64,000 nt of DNA from Lachnobacterium bovis (lineage in GTDB: Bacteria; Bacillota; Clostridia; Lachnospirales; Lachnospiraceae), in the NCBI RefSeq assembly GCF_900111325.1, contig NZ_FOGW01000013.1, positions 35,554 to 99,553 on the forward strand, given 5' to 3'. Under the pieces are notes generated by a model. That model saw only the letters and a list, made by a program, of their open reading frames with translations, made no database searches and was not told the DNA's origin. The stretch's first letter is position 1. Each line of letters begins with the position of its first letter. Below, piece after piece: positions 52,728 to 61,074 of the stretch. The position numbers and the translations under genes were made by a program.

Positions 52728-53082
52728 TAATCATTTTTTAAAAATTGGGCAAGCAACGAAAAAGAGTATTAATATATAATTTAATTAGGCATTATGTGCA
52801 GCGTATCTTAGAGATCTAAATGAGCATATATTATATATAAGTTAAAATGACTAATGGGCAAAGAAAAAAATAAAAAAAATTGTTAAAAGTGCTTGATTTT
52901 TTTCTTAAAGTGCTTTATCATAACTTGCAGATGCGATAGGCGCTGTAAAAATTTACTTGAAAAACTATAAAAATTTCAAGTAAGGGTTAAGTACAAACAG
53001 TTTAACGAAAGTGATTAATCATATACAGCAAAGTTTTGCGAGCATTGTATTACAAAAATCCTAAAGAAAGGGAGTTAGAAGA
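52728..53082. other. Leader region of the mannose-family PTS operon
   Basis: About 355 bp without a gene. It holds two near-copies of TTAAA(A)GTGCTT (about 52882 and 52905) and a 10-bp perfect inverted repeat (52953-52962 with 52974-52983, loop 11) without a T-run. These may be operator or antiterminator elements. No sigma-54 minus 24/12 element was seen. Confidence 0.5.
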
Positions 53083-54072
53083 ATGGTAGGAATCATTGTT
53101 GCTAGCCACGGAAGTTTTGCAGCTGGAATTCTCCAGTCTTGTCAAATGATTGTTGGCGAACAGGAAAACATTAAAGCTTGTACTTTAATGCCAAGTGATG
53201 GACCAGAAGATATCCGTAAACAGATGGAAGAAGCAATTGCTTCATTCGACGATCCTTCACAAGTTTTATTCCTTGTAGACCTTTGGGGGGGAACACCTTT
53301 TAATCAGGCAAACGGTTTGATTGCAGGTCACGAGGACACATGGGCTATAGTAAGTGGCCTAAATTTACCAATGCTTATTGAAGCATGTGGATCAAGATTT
53401 ACTTCAGAATCAGCACAGGAGATTGCAACTATTGTAATGGACACTGCAGTTGACGGAGTAAAAGTTAAACCAGAATCATTAGCACCTGTTGCTAAGACAC
53501 CAGCTGCACCAGCAGCACCAGCAGCTCCACAGCAGGCTATTCCAGAAGGAACAGTAATTGGAGATGGAAAAATTAAATATGTTTTAGCTAGAATTGATAC
53601 TAGACTATTACATGGACAGGTTGCTACAGCTTGGACAAAATCTGTACAACCAAATAGAATTATTGCAGTATCTGACAACGTAGCTCACGATTCATTACGT
53701 AAACAGATGATTGAACAAGCAGCACCTCCAGGTGTTAAAGCACACGTTGTTCCAATCGATAAAATGATCCAAGTTGATAAGGATACAAGATTTGGAAACA
53801 CTAAAGCATTATTACTTTTCGAAACACCACAAGATGCTTTAAGAGCAATTAAAGGTGGAGTTTCCATTAAGAAAATTAATCTTGGTTCTATGGCACATAC
53901 ACCAGGTAAGGTTGTTGTATCAAAAGCCGTAGCTATGGATCAAAAAGATATCGAAACAATTGAAGAGTTAATTAAACTTGGCGTTGAGTTCGATGTAAGA
54001 AAAGTTCCTGGTGATGCACCAACAAGCATTGAGGGAATGCTTAAGAAAGCTAAAGAAGAATTAGCTAAATAA
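53083..54072 (+). CDS. manX: PTS mannose-family EIIAB component
   Basis: A 329-residue fusion. The EIIA domain (about 1-130) has GIIVASHGSFAAGI with the phospho-His at residue 9 and LVDLWGGTPFNQA. An Ala/Pro linker (PVAKTPAAPAAPAAPQQ) joins it to EIIB (about 165-329): ARIDTRLLHGQVATAW with the phospho-His, LLLFETPQDALRAI and INLGSMAHTPGK. It passes phosphate from HPr to the incoming sugar on the membrane partner encoded downstream. The sugar is likely mannose/glucose-type, but family members differ. Confidence 0.95.
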   Translation: MVGIIVASHGSFAAGILQSCQMIVGEQENIKACTLMPSDGPEDIRKQMEEAIASFDDPSQVLFLVDLWGGTPFNQANGLIAGHEDTWAIVSGLNLPMLIEACGSRFTSESAQEIATIVMDTAVDGVKVKPESLAPVAKTPAAPAAPAAPQQAIPEGTVIGDGKIKYVLARIDTRLLHGQVATAWTKSVQPNRIIAVSDNVAHDSLRKQMIEQAAPPGVKAHVVPIDKMIQVDKDTRFGNTKALLLFETPQDALRAIKGGVSIKKINLGSMAHTPGKVVVSKAVAMDQKDIETIEELIKLGVEFDVRKVPGDAPTSIEGMLKKAKEELAK

Positions 54073-54084
54073 GGAGGAAATATT

Positions 54085-54906
54085 ATGTCAGTAGTTACAG
54101 TTATTTTAATAGCTTTAGTAGCGCTACTAGCAGGTATGGAAGGTATTCTTGATGAATTCCAGTTCCATCAGCCATTGGTAGCGTGTACACTAATTGGTTT
54201 AGTAAGCGGACACTTAGGAGCAGGTATTATCCTTGGTGGTACACTTCAATTAATGGCTCTTGGATGGGCAAACATCGGAGCAGCAGTTGCTCCAGATGCA
54301 GCTTTAGCATCAGTTGCATCATCAATTTTAATGGTATTAGCATTAAACGGTGGAAATGTTAAACAAGGAGTTGCAATCAATTCAGCAATCGCTGCAGCAG
54401 TTCCACTTTCAGTAGCAGGTTTATTCTTAACAATGATTTGTCGTACACTTGCAATTCCACTTGTACACGTACAGGATGCAGCTGCTGAAAAAGGTGATTT
54501 TAAAACAATCGAAGTTGTACAATGGGTTGCTATTATAATGCAAGGTGTTCGTATTATGATTCCTGCAATGGCACTTTGTGCAATTCCTTCAGGAACAGTT
54601 CAGAGCACACTTGAAGCAATGCCAGAAGTTGTAACAGGCGGTATGGCAGCTGGTGGTGGAATGGTTGCAGCCGTAGGTTATGCTATGGTTATCAACATGA
54701 TGGCAACAAAAGAAGTTTGGCCATTCTTTGCAATCGGTTTCTGTTTAGCAGCTATTAGTCAGTTAACACTTATTTCTCTTGGTGCAATCGGTGTTTCACT
54801 TGCATTAATTTACCTTGGACTTAAAGAATCAGCTAAGTCAAACGGAGGAAATGGTGGAAGTGGTTCAGGTGATCCACTTGGAGATATATTAAACGATTAT
54901 AAATAA
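54085..54906 (+). CDS. manY: PTS mannose-family EIIC
   Basis: A 273-residue membrane component that forms the sugar pore with EIID. Typical segments are LLAGMEGILDEFQFHQPLVACTLIGLVSGHLGAGIILGGTLQLMALGWANIGAA and the long small-residue helices that follow. The C-terminus has an unusual Gly/Ser-rich tail (NGGNGGSGSGDPLGD). It lies 12 bp after manX with AAGGAGG and 16 bp before manZ. Confidence 0.95.
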   Translation: MSVVTVILIALVALLAGMEGILDEFQFHQPLVACTLIGLVSGHLGAGIILGGTLQLMALGWANIGAAVAPDAALASVASSILMVLALNGGNVKQGVAINSAIAAAVPLSVAGLFLTMICRTLAIPLVHVQDAAAEKGDFKTIEVVQWVAIIMQGVRIMIPAMALCAIPSGTVQSTLEAMPEVVTGGMAAGGGMVAAVGYAMVINMMATKEVWPFFAIGFCLAAISQLTLISLGAIGVSLALIYLGLKESAKSNGGNGGSGSGDPLGDILNDYK

Positions 54907-54922
54907 TTGGAGGGACATTGCA

Positions 54923-55855
54923 ATGATGGAAAAAAAGAAAAAATTATCAAACGACGACATTTTTGCAGTAACATGGCGTCATCAGTTCCTTCAGGGATCA
55001 TGGAACTATGAACGTATGCAAAATGGTGGATGGTGTTATTCAATAATACCAGCTATTAAAAAATTATATACAAGCAAAGAAGACAGAGCAGCTGCTTTAA
55101 AAAGACATATGGAATTCTATAATACACATCCATACGTATCTGCACCAATCATGGGTGTTACATTAGCTCTTGAAGAAGATAGAGCTAATGGAGCAGACGT
55201 TTCTGATGAAACAATCCAAGGTGTAAAAGTTGGTATGATGGGACCTTTAGCAGGTGTAGGTGATCCTGTATTCTGGTTCACACTTAGACCAATCCTTGGT
55301 GCTTTAGGTGCTTCACTTGCAATGGGTGGAAGTATTTTAGGACCTATCTTATTCTTCGTATTATGGAACGTAATAAGATTCGCATTCTTATTCTATACAA
55401 CATATTTCGGATATAAAGTAGGTACAGAAATTACAAAAGATTTATCAGGCGGATTATTAGGAAAAATCACACAGGGTTCTTCAATCCTTGGTATGTTCGT
55501 AATCGGTGCACTTGTACAAAGATGGGTAAGCATCAACTTCGCTCCAGTTGTATCAACTGTTAGACAGCAAAAAGGTGCATATATTGATTGGACAGCTGTA
55601 GCACAAACAAAAGGTGGCACAGCTAAAGTATTAAAAGAGGCATTTACACAGTACAACCAGTTAGGTGGTACAGGTCTTAATGTTGAAAAAGTTACAACAT
55701 TACAGCAGAACTTAGACCAGTTAATTCCAGGATTTGCAGCATTATTATTAACACTATTATGTTGTAAATTATTAAAGAAGGATGTTTCTCCAATTGCAAT
55801 TATTATCTTATTATTCGTAGTTGGTATATTTGGTAAATACATCGGCTTATTCTAA
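54923..55855 (+). CDS. manZ: PTS mannose-family EIID
   Basis: A 310-residue component of the membrane complex. The cytoplasmic N-terminal part carries WNYERMQNGGWCYSIIPAIKKLY and FYNTHPYVSAPIMGVTLALEE, and the VGMMGPLAGVGDPVFWFTLRPIL segment is the EIID hallmark; C-terminal helices end the protein. Together with ManX and ManY it should import and phosphorylate a hexose. TTGGAGG precedes the start. Probably followed by partial termination at the next hairpin. Confidence 0.95.
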   Translation: MMEKKKKLSNDDIFAVTWRHQFLQGSWNYERMQNGGWCYSIIPAIKKLYTSKEDRAAALKRHMEFYNTHPYVSAPIMGVTLALEEDRANGADVSDETIQGVKVGMMGPLAGVGDPVFWFTLRPILGALGASLAMGGSILGPILFFVLWNVIRFAFLFYTTYFGYKVGTEITKDLSGGLLGKITQGSSILGMFVIGALVQRWVSINFAPVVSTVRQQKGAYIDWTAVAQTKGGTAKVLKEAFTQYNQLGGTGLNVEKVTTLQQNLDQLIPGFAALLLTLLCCKLLKKDVSPIAIIILLFVVGIFGKYIGLF

Positions 55856-55887
55856 GAAATATAATTAAAATATGAGTTACAGTTTAA

Positions 55888-55910
55888 TACCCCACTATAA
55901 AAGTGGGGTA
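55888..55910 (+). repeat. Hairpin between manZ and manO
   Basis: A perfect 8-9-bp stem (accccact with agtggggt, 5-nt loop) with only a weak T-tract. It may act as a partial terminator or 3' stabiliser. Confidence 0.6.
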
Positions 55911-55948
55911 TTATGCATATAAAAAAAGGATTAAAAGAGGAAGAAAAA

Positions 55949-56329
55949 ATGATAAGTTCAATGAACACAAAAGTAGATTTAACAATGAGAGCGAGTGCTT
56001 TTATTGGAATGACAAAAACAGGACAGATTATGATTGGAGATAAAGCTTTTGAGTTTTATGGAGAAAAAAGTAAAAGAGATTATATTCAAATTCCATGGGA
56101 TAAAATCGATTATATAGCAGCATCGGTATATGCAAATAAGTGGATTGCACGCTTTACTATTTTTATAAAGGATTCCGATAAATACTATAGTTTTTCAGGA
56201 AAAAACAATAAAGAATTATTAAGAGCAGTTAGAAATTATATTCCAGAGAAGAGACTTGTTAAGTCATTGTCATTTTTTGATGTGATAAGAAAGGGGATTT
56301 GTGGTTTATTTCATAGAAATAAATTATAA
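55949..56329 (+). CDS. manO: ManO (DUF956) regulator of the mannose-family PTS
   Basis: A 126-residue protein of the DUF956/ManO family, usually encoded next to manXYZ. The features are NTKVDLTMRASAFIGMTKTGQIMIGDKAFEFY and IQIPWDKIDYIAASVYANKWIARFTIFIK, a PH-like beta fold. ManO is reported to influence expression of mannose PTS genes. I start at ATG 55949 after AGAGGAAG; the frame up to 55913 lies in the hairpin region. The C-terminus is basic. Confidence 0.88.
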   Translation: MISSMNTKVDLTMRASAFIGMTKTGQIMIGDKAFEFYGEKSKRDYIQIPWDKIDYIAASVYANKWIARFTIFIKDSDKYYSFSGKNNKELLRAVRNYIPEKRLVKSLSFFDVIRKGICGLFHRNKL

Positions 56330-56332
56330 AAT

Positions 56333-56836
56333 ATGAGCAAAGAAGATAGTTATTTTCATAAAGCGTTAAAAAATTTTATGTATGATATGGCGAGCGCAGG
56401 AACAATTAGAGCTTTAACGAAAAAAGGTTTAAGTACCAAAGAAATAAAAAAGAGATTAGACTTTCCTACGCCCGAAGATGTAATAAGAGAAATTTCTTGG
56501 GAGTATTTAGTTTCCGAAAAAATAATACTATTAGAAGATCCTAAAAAGGAAACTCCCAAGAAAAAATATAAGTATGTTAAAGAGTATGGAAAGTATGGCA
56601 AGACATCTTTAAAGAGAGTTTTGATTGATGATGAAGAAGAAATTGATAAAGAAAGTTACATTCCGATAAAGTTTGGAATTTTATTATATAAGGACAAAGA
56701 TTTATTTTTAAAAAAATTGGAAAAATTAAATGAAAAAGATAAAGATTTTATTTTAGGACTCCCTTGGCCAGTTAAAATAGTGTATTATAAAGAAGATGAA
56801 AGAATTAAGAGAATAATAAAAAAATTAGGAGAGTAG
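56333..56836 (+). CDS. Conserved-looking protein of unknown function
   Basis: A 167-residue soluble basic protein. Residues about 20-58 (GTIRALTKKGLSTKEIKKRLDFPTPEDVIREISWEYL, in two parts) look like a helix-turn-helix with a specificity-loop LSTKEIKKRL. A Lys-rich middle and an alpha-beta C-terminus with LGLPWPVKIVYY follow. I recognise no named family. It begins 4 bp after manO without its own strong ribosome binding site, so it may be translationally coupled, and it ends 7 bp before the rhomboid gene. Confidence 0.65.
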   Translation: MSKEDSYFHKALKNFMYDMASAGTIRALTKKGLSTKEIKKRLDFPTPEDVIREISWEYLVSEKIILLEDPKKETPKKKYKYVKEYGKYGKTSLKRVLIDDEEEIDKESYIPIKFGILLYKDKDLFLKKLEKLNEKDKDFILGLPWPVKIVYYKEDERIKRIIKKLGE

Positions 56837-56843
56837 AGTAAGA

Positions 56844-57419
56844 ATGAATAAATTTTTGGAAAAATTTAAAATAACAAACAATTCACCAGTTATAGTTGTA
56901 TTTACATTGCTATGTTTTGGGGCTTATATTTTAAGTCAATTAGTAGGATATAAAATTAATCATATGTTTTTTTCGGTTTATCGTTCTTCATTAACTAATC
57001 CACTAACTTATCTTAGATTTTTCACACACGTATTAGGTCATGCATCAAGAGAACATTTGATAGGAAATATCACATTGCTACTTGTAGTAGGACCATTATT
57101 AGAAGAAAAATATGGTTCTAAAAACATATTAGTTATAATTCTGTTGACAGCTTTTATAACTGGCATTGTAAATTATATGTTTTTTCCAGGAAGAGCATTA
57201 TTAGGGGCAAGTGGCGTAGTTTTTGCATTTATTTTATTGTCGCCATTCACTAATACAAAGAGTGGTTATGTTCCAATTACATTAATTTTGGTTGCACTGT
57301 TTTATATCGGTGGTCAGGTTTTTGATGGACTATTTGTAAAAAGCAATGTGTCAAATTTAAGCCATATTATAGGCGGTGTTATAGGAGCGTCATTTGGTTT
57401 TGTATTACAAAAACGATAA
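56844..57419 (+). CDS. Rhomboid-family intramembrane protease
   Basis: A 191-residue protein with about six helices. It has FFTHVLGHASREHLIGNITLLLVVGPLLEEKYGS (the conserved H-x3-E-H-x2-N pattern), the nucleophile in LLGASGVVFAFI and the partner His in NLSHIIGGVIGASFG. Smaller than the rhomboid at 4.3 kb and from a different subfamily. It closely follows the unknown gene, with which it appears to form a unit downstream of the PTS operon. AGAGTAAGA precedes the ATG. Confidence 0.85.
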   Translation: MNKFLEKFKITNNSPVIVVFTLLCFGAYILSQLVGYKINHMFFSVYRSSLTNPLTYLRFFTHVLGHASREHLIGNITLLLVVGPLLEEKYGSKNILVIILLTAFITGIVNYMFFPGRALLGASGVVFAFILLSPFTNTKSGYVPITLILVALFYIGGQVFDGLFVKSNVSNLSHIIGGVIGASFGFVLQKR

Positions 57420-57503
57420 AAAATAGAATACTATAGCAAAGTTATGGTAGAATATAGATTATTAAGCAAAAAGAAAAATGTTACAAGTGAGTAGGAGGAT
57501 TTT

Positions 57504-58379
57504 ATGGCAACACTTGGAAATCCAAAAAATACTATAGAAGTATTACAAAAATATAATTTTAATTTTCAAAAGAAATTTGGACAAAACTTTTTAATAAATA
57601 CAGGTGTTTTGGAGGATATTATTGAAGCATCTGAAATTACAAAAGATGATTTTGTTGTTGAAATTGGACCAGGAATTGGAACAATGACACAGTATTTGTG
57701 TGAAAATGCAAGAGAAGTTTTAGCAGTGGAAATTGATACAAATCTTATTCCAATTTTAAAAGATACATTAAAAGAATATGATAATGTTGAGGTTATTAAC
57801 CAAGATATTTTGAAAGTTGATATTAATAAAATTGCAGAAGAAAAAAACAATGGACGTCCTATAAAAGTAGTGGCAAATTTACCATATTACATAACTACAC
57901 CAATTATTATGGGATTGTTTGAGAGTCATGTACCAGTAGAAAGCATAACAATAATGGTTCAAAAGGAAGTGGCAGATAGAATGCAAACTGGCCCAGGAAG
58001 TAAAGATTATGGTGCACTTTCACTAGCAGTTCAGTATTATTCTAATCCTAAAATAGTATTAAATGTTCCACCAAGTTGTTTTATGCCACAGCCTAAGGTT
58101 GGTAGTGCAGTAATAAAATTGACATGTCACGAAAACCCACCGGTTGAAGTAGATGATGAAAAGATGTTATTTAAAGTTATAAGAGCATCATTTAATCAAA
58201 GACGTAAAACATTAGCAAACGGACTAAAAAATTATGGTGGAATTCCATTGAGCAAAGAACAGATACAAGAAAGTATTGAAGAACTAGGGGTAGAATTAAA
58301 TATTAGAGGAGAAAAATTATCATTAGAACAATTTGCAAAATTGAGTAATATAATTAATAGAAAATTAAAAGAGGGTTAA
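57504..58379 (+). CDS. rsmA: 16S rRNA adenine dimethyltransferase RsmA (KsgA)
   Basis: A 291-residue SAM-dependent enzyme that dimethylates A1518 and A1519 of 16S rRNA late in 30S assembly. The features are KKFGQNFLINTGVLEDIIEA at the N-terminus, SAM motif I VVEIGPGIGTMTQYL, and catalytic motif IV VANLPYYITTPIIMGL. The C-terminal domain has FNQRRKTLANGL. TAGGAGG precedes the ATG. Confidence 0.97.
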   Translation: MATLGNPKNTIEVLQKYNFNFQKKFGQNFLINTGVLEDIIEASEITKDDFVVEIGPGIGTMTQYLCENAREVLAVEIDTNLIPILKDTLKEYDNVEVINQDILKVDINKIAEEKNNGRPIKVVANLPYYITTPIIMGLFESHVPVESITIMVQKEVADRMQTGPGSKDYGALSLAVQYYSNPKIVLNVPPSCFMPQPKVGSAVIKLTCHENPPVEVDDEKMLFKVIRASFNQRRKTLANGLKNYGGIPLSKEQIQESIEELGVELNIRGEKLSLEQFAKLSNIINRKLKEG

Positions 58380-58382
58380 TAT

Positions 58383-58904
58383 ATGCAATACAATAATGAT
58401 TTTAATTATATAATAAAACCAAAAGGCAATAGAAAAAAAGTAAAAGATTTTACGAAGTCGTTATTAGCGGTACTAATGCCTTTTCAAGCTATAATAGCAT
58501 TAATTAGTTGTATACCATTTAGAGAAAGTATAGAATTAACGATACAAGTTAGTAGAAGAGAAAAATGTAATGAATTGTTGTATACAACTTCTTATGAAAT
58601 ATGGTCAAATTTTATGATGTGTATAAATGTCCTTATAATTTTAATCATTATCTATGATATTATTCAGATAAAAAGAGCTGGATATAAAATTTTTGGACAC
58701 ATATTAGTACTTTTCCTTATAAGGGACATATATTTGTTATATAGAACATGTAATTTTAATGAAAAGCTATCATTTGCCGATATTATTTCGGTGATTGGAG
58801 GCGTATTTAGGATGGGAACAGTTGTAATTATGGCTATAACATTGGTACACTATCCTGAAATGTTAGATATTTTAATGAAATCTAATGCTCTAATTTTTAG
58901 ATAA
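58383..58904 (+). CDS. Integral membrane protein, unknown
   Basis: A 173-residue protein with four hydrophobic helices (about 22-42, 77-98, 104-120, 136-158) and a basic N-terminus. No family motif is recognised. It begins 3 bp after rsmA and lies before the GGDEF gene, so it might share a transcript with either. Confidence 0.65.
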   Translation: MQYNNDFNYIIKPKGNRKKVKDFTKSLLAVLMPFQAIIALISCIPFRESIELTIQVSRREKCNELLYTTSYEIWSNFMMCINVLIILIIIYDIIQIKRAGYKIFGHILVLFLIRDIYLLYRTCNFNEKLSFADIISVIGGVFRMGTVVIMAITLVHYPEMLDILMKSNALIFR

Positions 58905-58976
58905 GTTTTATTGATACTTTAAGTGTTATAAATTTGAGGCGTTAATGAATTTTTATTTATTAGATAGGAGTGGAAA

Positions 58977-60587
58977 ATGAATACAAGGGATTGCAATGAT
59001 GAAGTAAAAAAAATAGTGGATCAAATACTCGACAATCGAAGAAATGATGCGAGATTAACGCTAGAGTATTGCGATAAATTGCTAAAATATGCCCGAAAAA
59101 ATAGCAATGTAGTTGCGTATGGATTAGGATATTATTTTAGGAGTGAGATATATTATTGGCTAAATGATTCAGAAAAGTTTTTTAATGATTCGAGCAAGGC
59201 TTTGACATATTTAATAGAAATGAATAAAAATAAGTTAATAGCAAAAAGTTATAATAGAATGGGCATTTTTACTGCAAATGGTGGAAATGCTCCTATTGCT
59301 ATGGATTATTATTTGAATGGCCTTAAATATTGTGATTCTATAAAGTTAAATGAAATAAAAAGTATTATAGAAATGAATGTTGGTACTTTGTATTTTTCAG
59401 TGGGAAAAATAGAGGAAGCCAAAAAAATGATTAATAAAGCATTAATTTTTTTTGAAAATAAAGAAGATTATAATGATACTGTAATGCTATGCATATATTC
59501 TAATTTGATTAAAATATACATTAAGCAAGAAGAATTTGAACGTGCAAGAGAAACAATACGACTTGCCGTAAATAATTTTTGGGATGGTTCAGAAAATATA
59601 GATAGAATTTCGTTTCTTACAATCGAAGCAATTTATTATCATAAAATAAAGGATTACAAATCAAGAAATGCATGTGTAAAAATAATAACTGAAAACTTAC
59701 CAAATCATATGGGGATAATAGATTGTTTTGAAGATATAGATGACTATTGTAATATGTTATTAGAAACAGATTTAGATGATGATTTGTGGGCTGTGATAAA
59801 TGTCGTTGAGCCAATTTTAAAGAATGTTAGGATGATTTATTTTCAAATGCGACTTATGTCAATAAAAATAAAATATTATAGGATCCATCAAAAAAATGCT
59901 GAATTTTTAAAGGCAACAGGTTTGTATTATGAGTATTCAGAATTGATGGATGAGGAAAATAATATTATGGCTAGATATATGCTTACTATCAGAATGAGCT
60001 TAGAAAATGAAGAAAAGCGTAGACTTCAAATGGAATTAAAAAATCAACTTTTACAAAAAAAATCAGAGATTGATCAACTGACCCAGATGCCAAATAGATA
60101 TGGGCTTGTAGAGTATGCCAAAAAGGCAATAAAACGGGCAAGAATGTATCAAAAAGCAATAGCAATAGAAATATTAGATGTTGATTTTTTTAAGGAATAT
60201 AACGATAATTATGGACATCAACAAGGTGATGAGTGCTTGCGTTTAATATCAAAAATAATAAAAGAATTTGTTGGCAAAAAAAATGGATTTTTTGCGCGAT
60301 ATGGTGGAGATGAATTTATTATTATCTATGAAAACGTAACACTAGAACAAGCAATTTTAAACGAAAGACTTTTACACGAGGCAATAGGTAGGGCGAATAT
60401 TAAACATGAATATTCTAAATGCGATAAAAAAGTGACAGTATCGCAAGGTATTTGTTGCGGAATTCCAAGTGCAGATAATAAGTTGCAAGACTATCTAGAG
60501 ATTGCAGATAAAGCGTTGTATAAGGTTAAAGAGGCAGGTAAAAATGACTACGAGGGTGGAATACTAGGTGAAAAAGTTAGCATTTAA
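58977..60587 (+). CDS. Diguanylate cyclase with TPR-like sensory region
   Basis: A 536-residue cytoplasmic protein. The first ~340 residues are helical repeats of TPR type (AKSYNRMGIFTANGGNAPIAMDYY, LNVGTLYFSVGKIEEAKKMI-like units), then a coiled coil (about 340-370), then a GGDEF domain with the intact active site RYGGDEFIIIYE and LTQMPNRYGLVEYAKKAI. It should make c-di-GMP from GTP. The inhibitory RxxD site is absent (KKNG at that position), so product inhibition is not expected. TPR-GGDEF proteins respond to protein partners. GGAGTGG precedes the ATG; it overlaps the GIY-YIG gene by 20 bp. Confidence 0.9.
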   Translation: MNTRDCNDEVKKIVDQILDNRRNDARLTLEYCDKLLKYARKNSNVVAYGLGYYFRSEIYYWLNDSEKFFNDSSKALTYLIEMNKNKLIAKSYNRMGIFTANGGNAPIAMDYYLNGLKYCDSIKLNEIKSIIEMNVGTLYFSVGKIEEAKKMINKALIFFENKEDYNDTVMLCIYSNLIKIYIKQEEFERARETIRLAVNNFWDGSENIDRISFLTIEAIYYHKIKDYKSRNACVKIITENLPNHMGIIDCFEDIDDYCNMLLETDLDDDLWAVINVVEPILKNVRMIYFQMRLMSIKIKYYRIHQKNAEFLKATGLYYEYSELMDEENNIMARYMLTIRMSLENEEKRRLQMELKNQLLQKKSEIDQLTQMPNRYGLVEYAKKAIKRARMYQKAIAIEILDVDFFKEYNDNYGHQQGDECLRLISKIIKEFVGKKNGFFARYGGDEFIIIYENVTLEQAILNERLLHEAIGRANIKHEYSKCDKKVTVSQGICCGIPSADNKLQDYLEIADKALYKVKEAGKNDYEGGILGEKVSI

Positions 60588-60960
60588 TTCTGTACAAAAA
60601 ACAGAAAAAGAAATACGTAAAAAAGAAACTAAAGATAAGGCACTTTCTAAAGAATCGATTAACGCACAGAGTAAAATAACTTGCCAAGACACTAAATGTA
60701 CGAATTATACATATATAGTAAAATGCAGTGATGGCACATACTATACTGGTTGGACTAATGATTTAGAGAAAAGAATTAAGGCCCATAATGAAGGAAAAGG
60801 GGCAAAATATACAAAGACTCGACGACCGGTTGAGTTAGTGTATTATGAATCTTTTCCAACAAAACAAGAAGCAATGAGTCGAGAATGGCATATTAAACAA
60901 TATTCTAGGAATAAGAAGGAAACACTGATTAAAAATCTTGACAGTGAAGCCAAAAATTGA
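60568..60960 (+). CDS. GIY-YIG domain protein (YhbQ/UPF0213-like)
   Basis: A 130-residue protein. After about 45 basic residues comes the GIY-YIG core: YTYIVKCSDGTYYTGWTNDLEKRIKAHNEGKGAKYTK, with catalytic Arg in EKRIKAH and Glu in SREWHIKQYSR. It matches the small YhbQ-like nucleases. It starts with GTG at 60568 inside the GGDEF gene (20-bp overlap, GGGTGGA upstream), so it is translationally coupled. The basic extension is unusual for the family. Confidence 0.88.
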   Translation: MKKLAFNSVQKTEKEIRKKETKDKALSKESINAQSKITCQDTKCTNYTYIVKCSDGTYYTGWTNDLEKRIKAHNEGKGAKYTKTRRPVELVYYESFPTKQEAMSREWHIKQYSRNKKETLIKNLDSEAKN

Positions 60961-60966
60961 TAAAAT
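60938..60966 (+). promoter_or_regulatory. Sigma-A promoter of the DEAD-box helicase gene
   Basis: TTGACA at 60938-60943, a 17-bp spacer and TAAAAT at 60961-60966, overlapping the end of the GIY-YIG gene. The expected start lies about 50 bp before a terminator hairpin. Confidence 0.75.
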
Positions 60967-61022
60967 TGAAATGTTAGATTAGAATAATAGAAAATAGATA
61001 TACGAAGAAAACCAGGTTATTA

Positions 61023-61050
61023 GAACGCTGCATTCAGCGTTCTTTTTTTA
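61023..61050 (+). terminator. Terminator hairpin in the helicase leader
   Basis: A perfect 9-bp stem (61023-61031 with 61036-61044), a 4-nt loop and T7, 25 bp before the helicase start. It may end the GGDEF transcript, attenuate the helicase gene, or both. Confidence 0.88.
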
Positions 61051-61074
61051 GGTATACACACAGAAAGGATATAT

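Noticed and set aside
52900..52935. Possible sigma-54 promoter for the mannose-family PTS operon
   Set aside because: A TTGCA is present at about 52924, but the GG dinucleotide at the required distance is missing, and no LevR-type activator gene is in the window.
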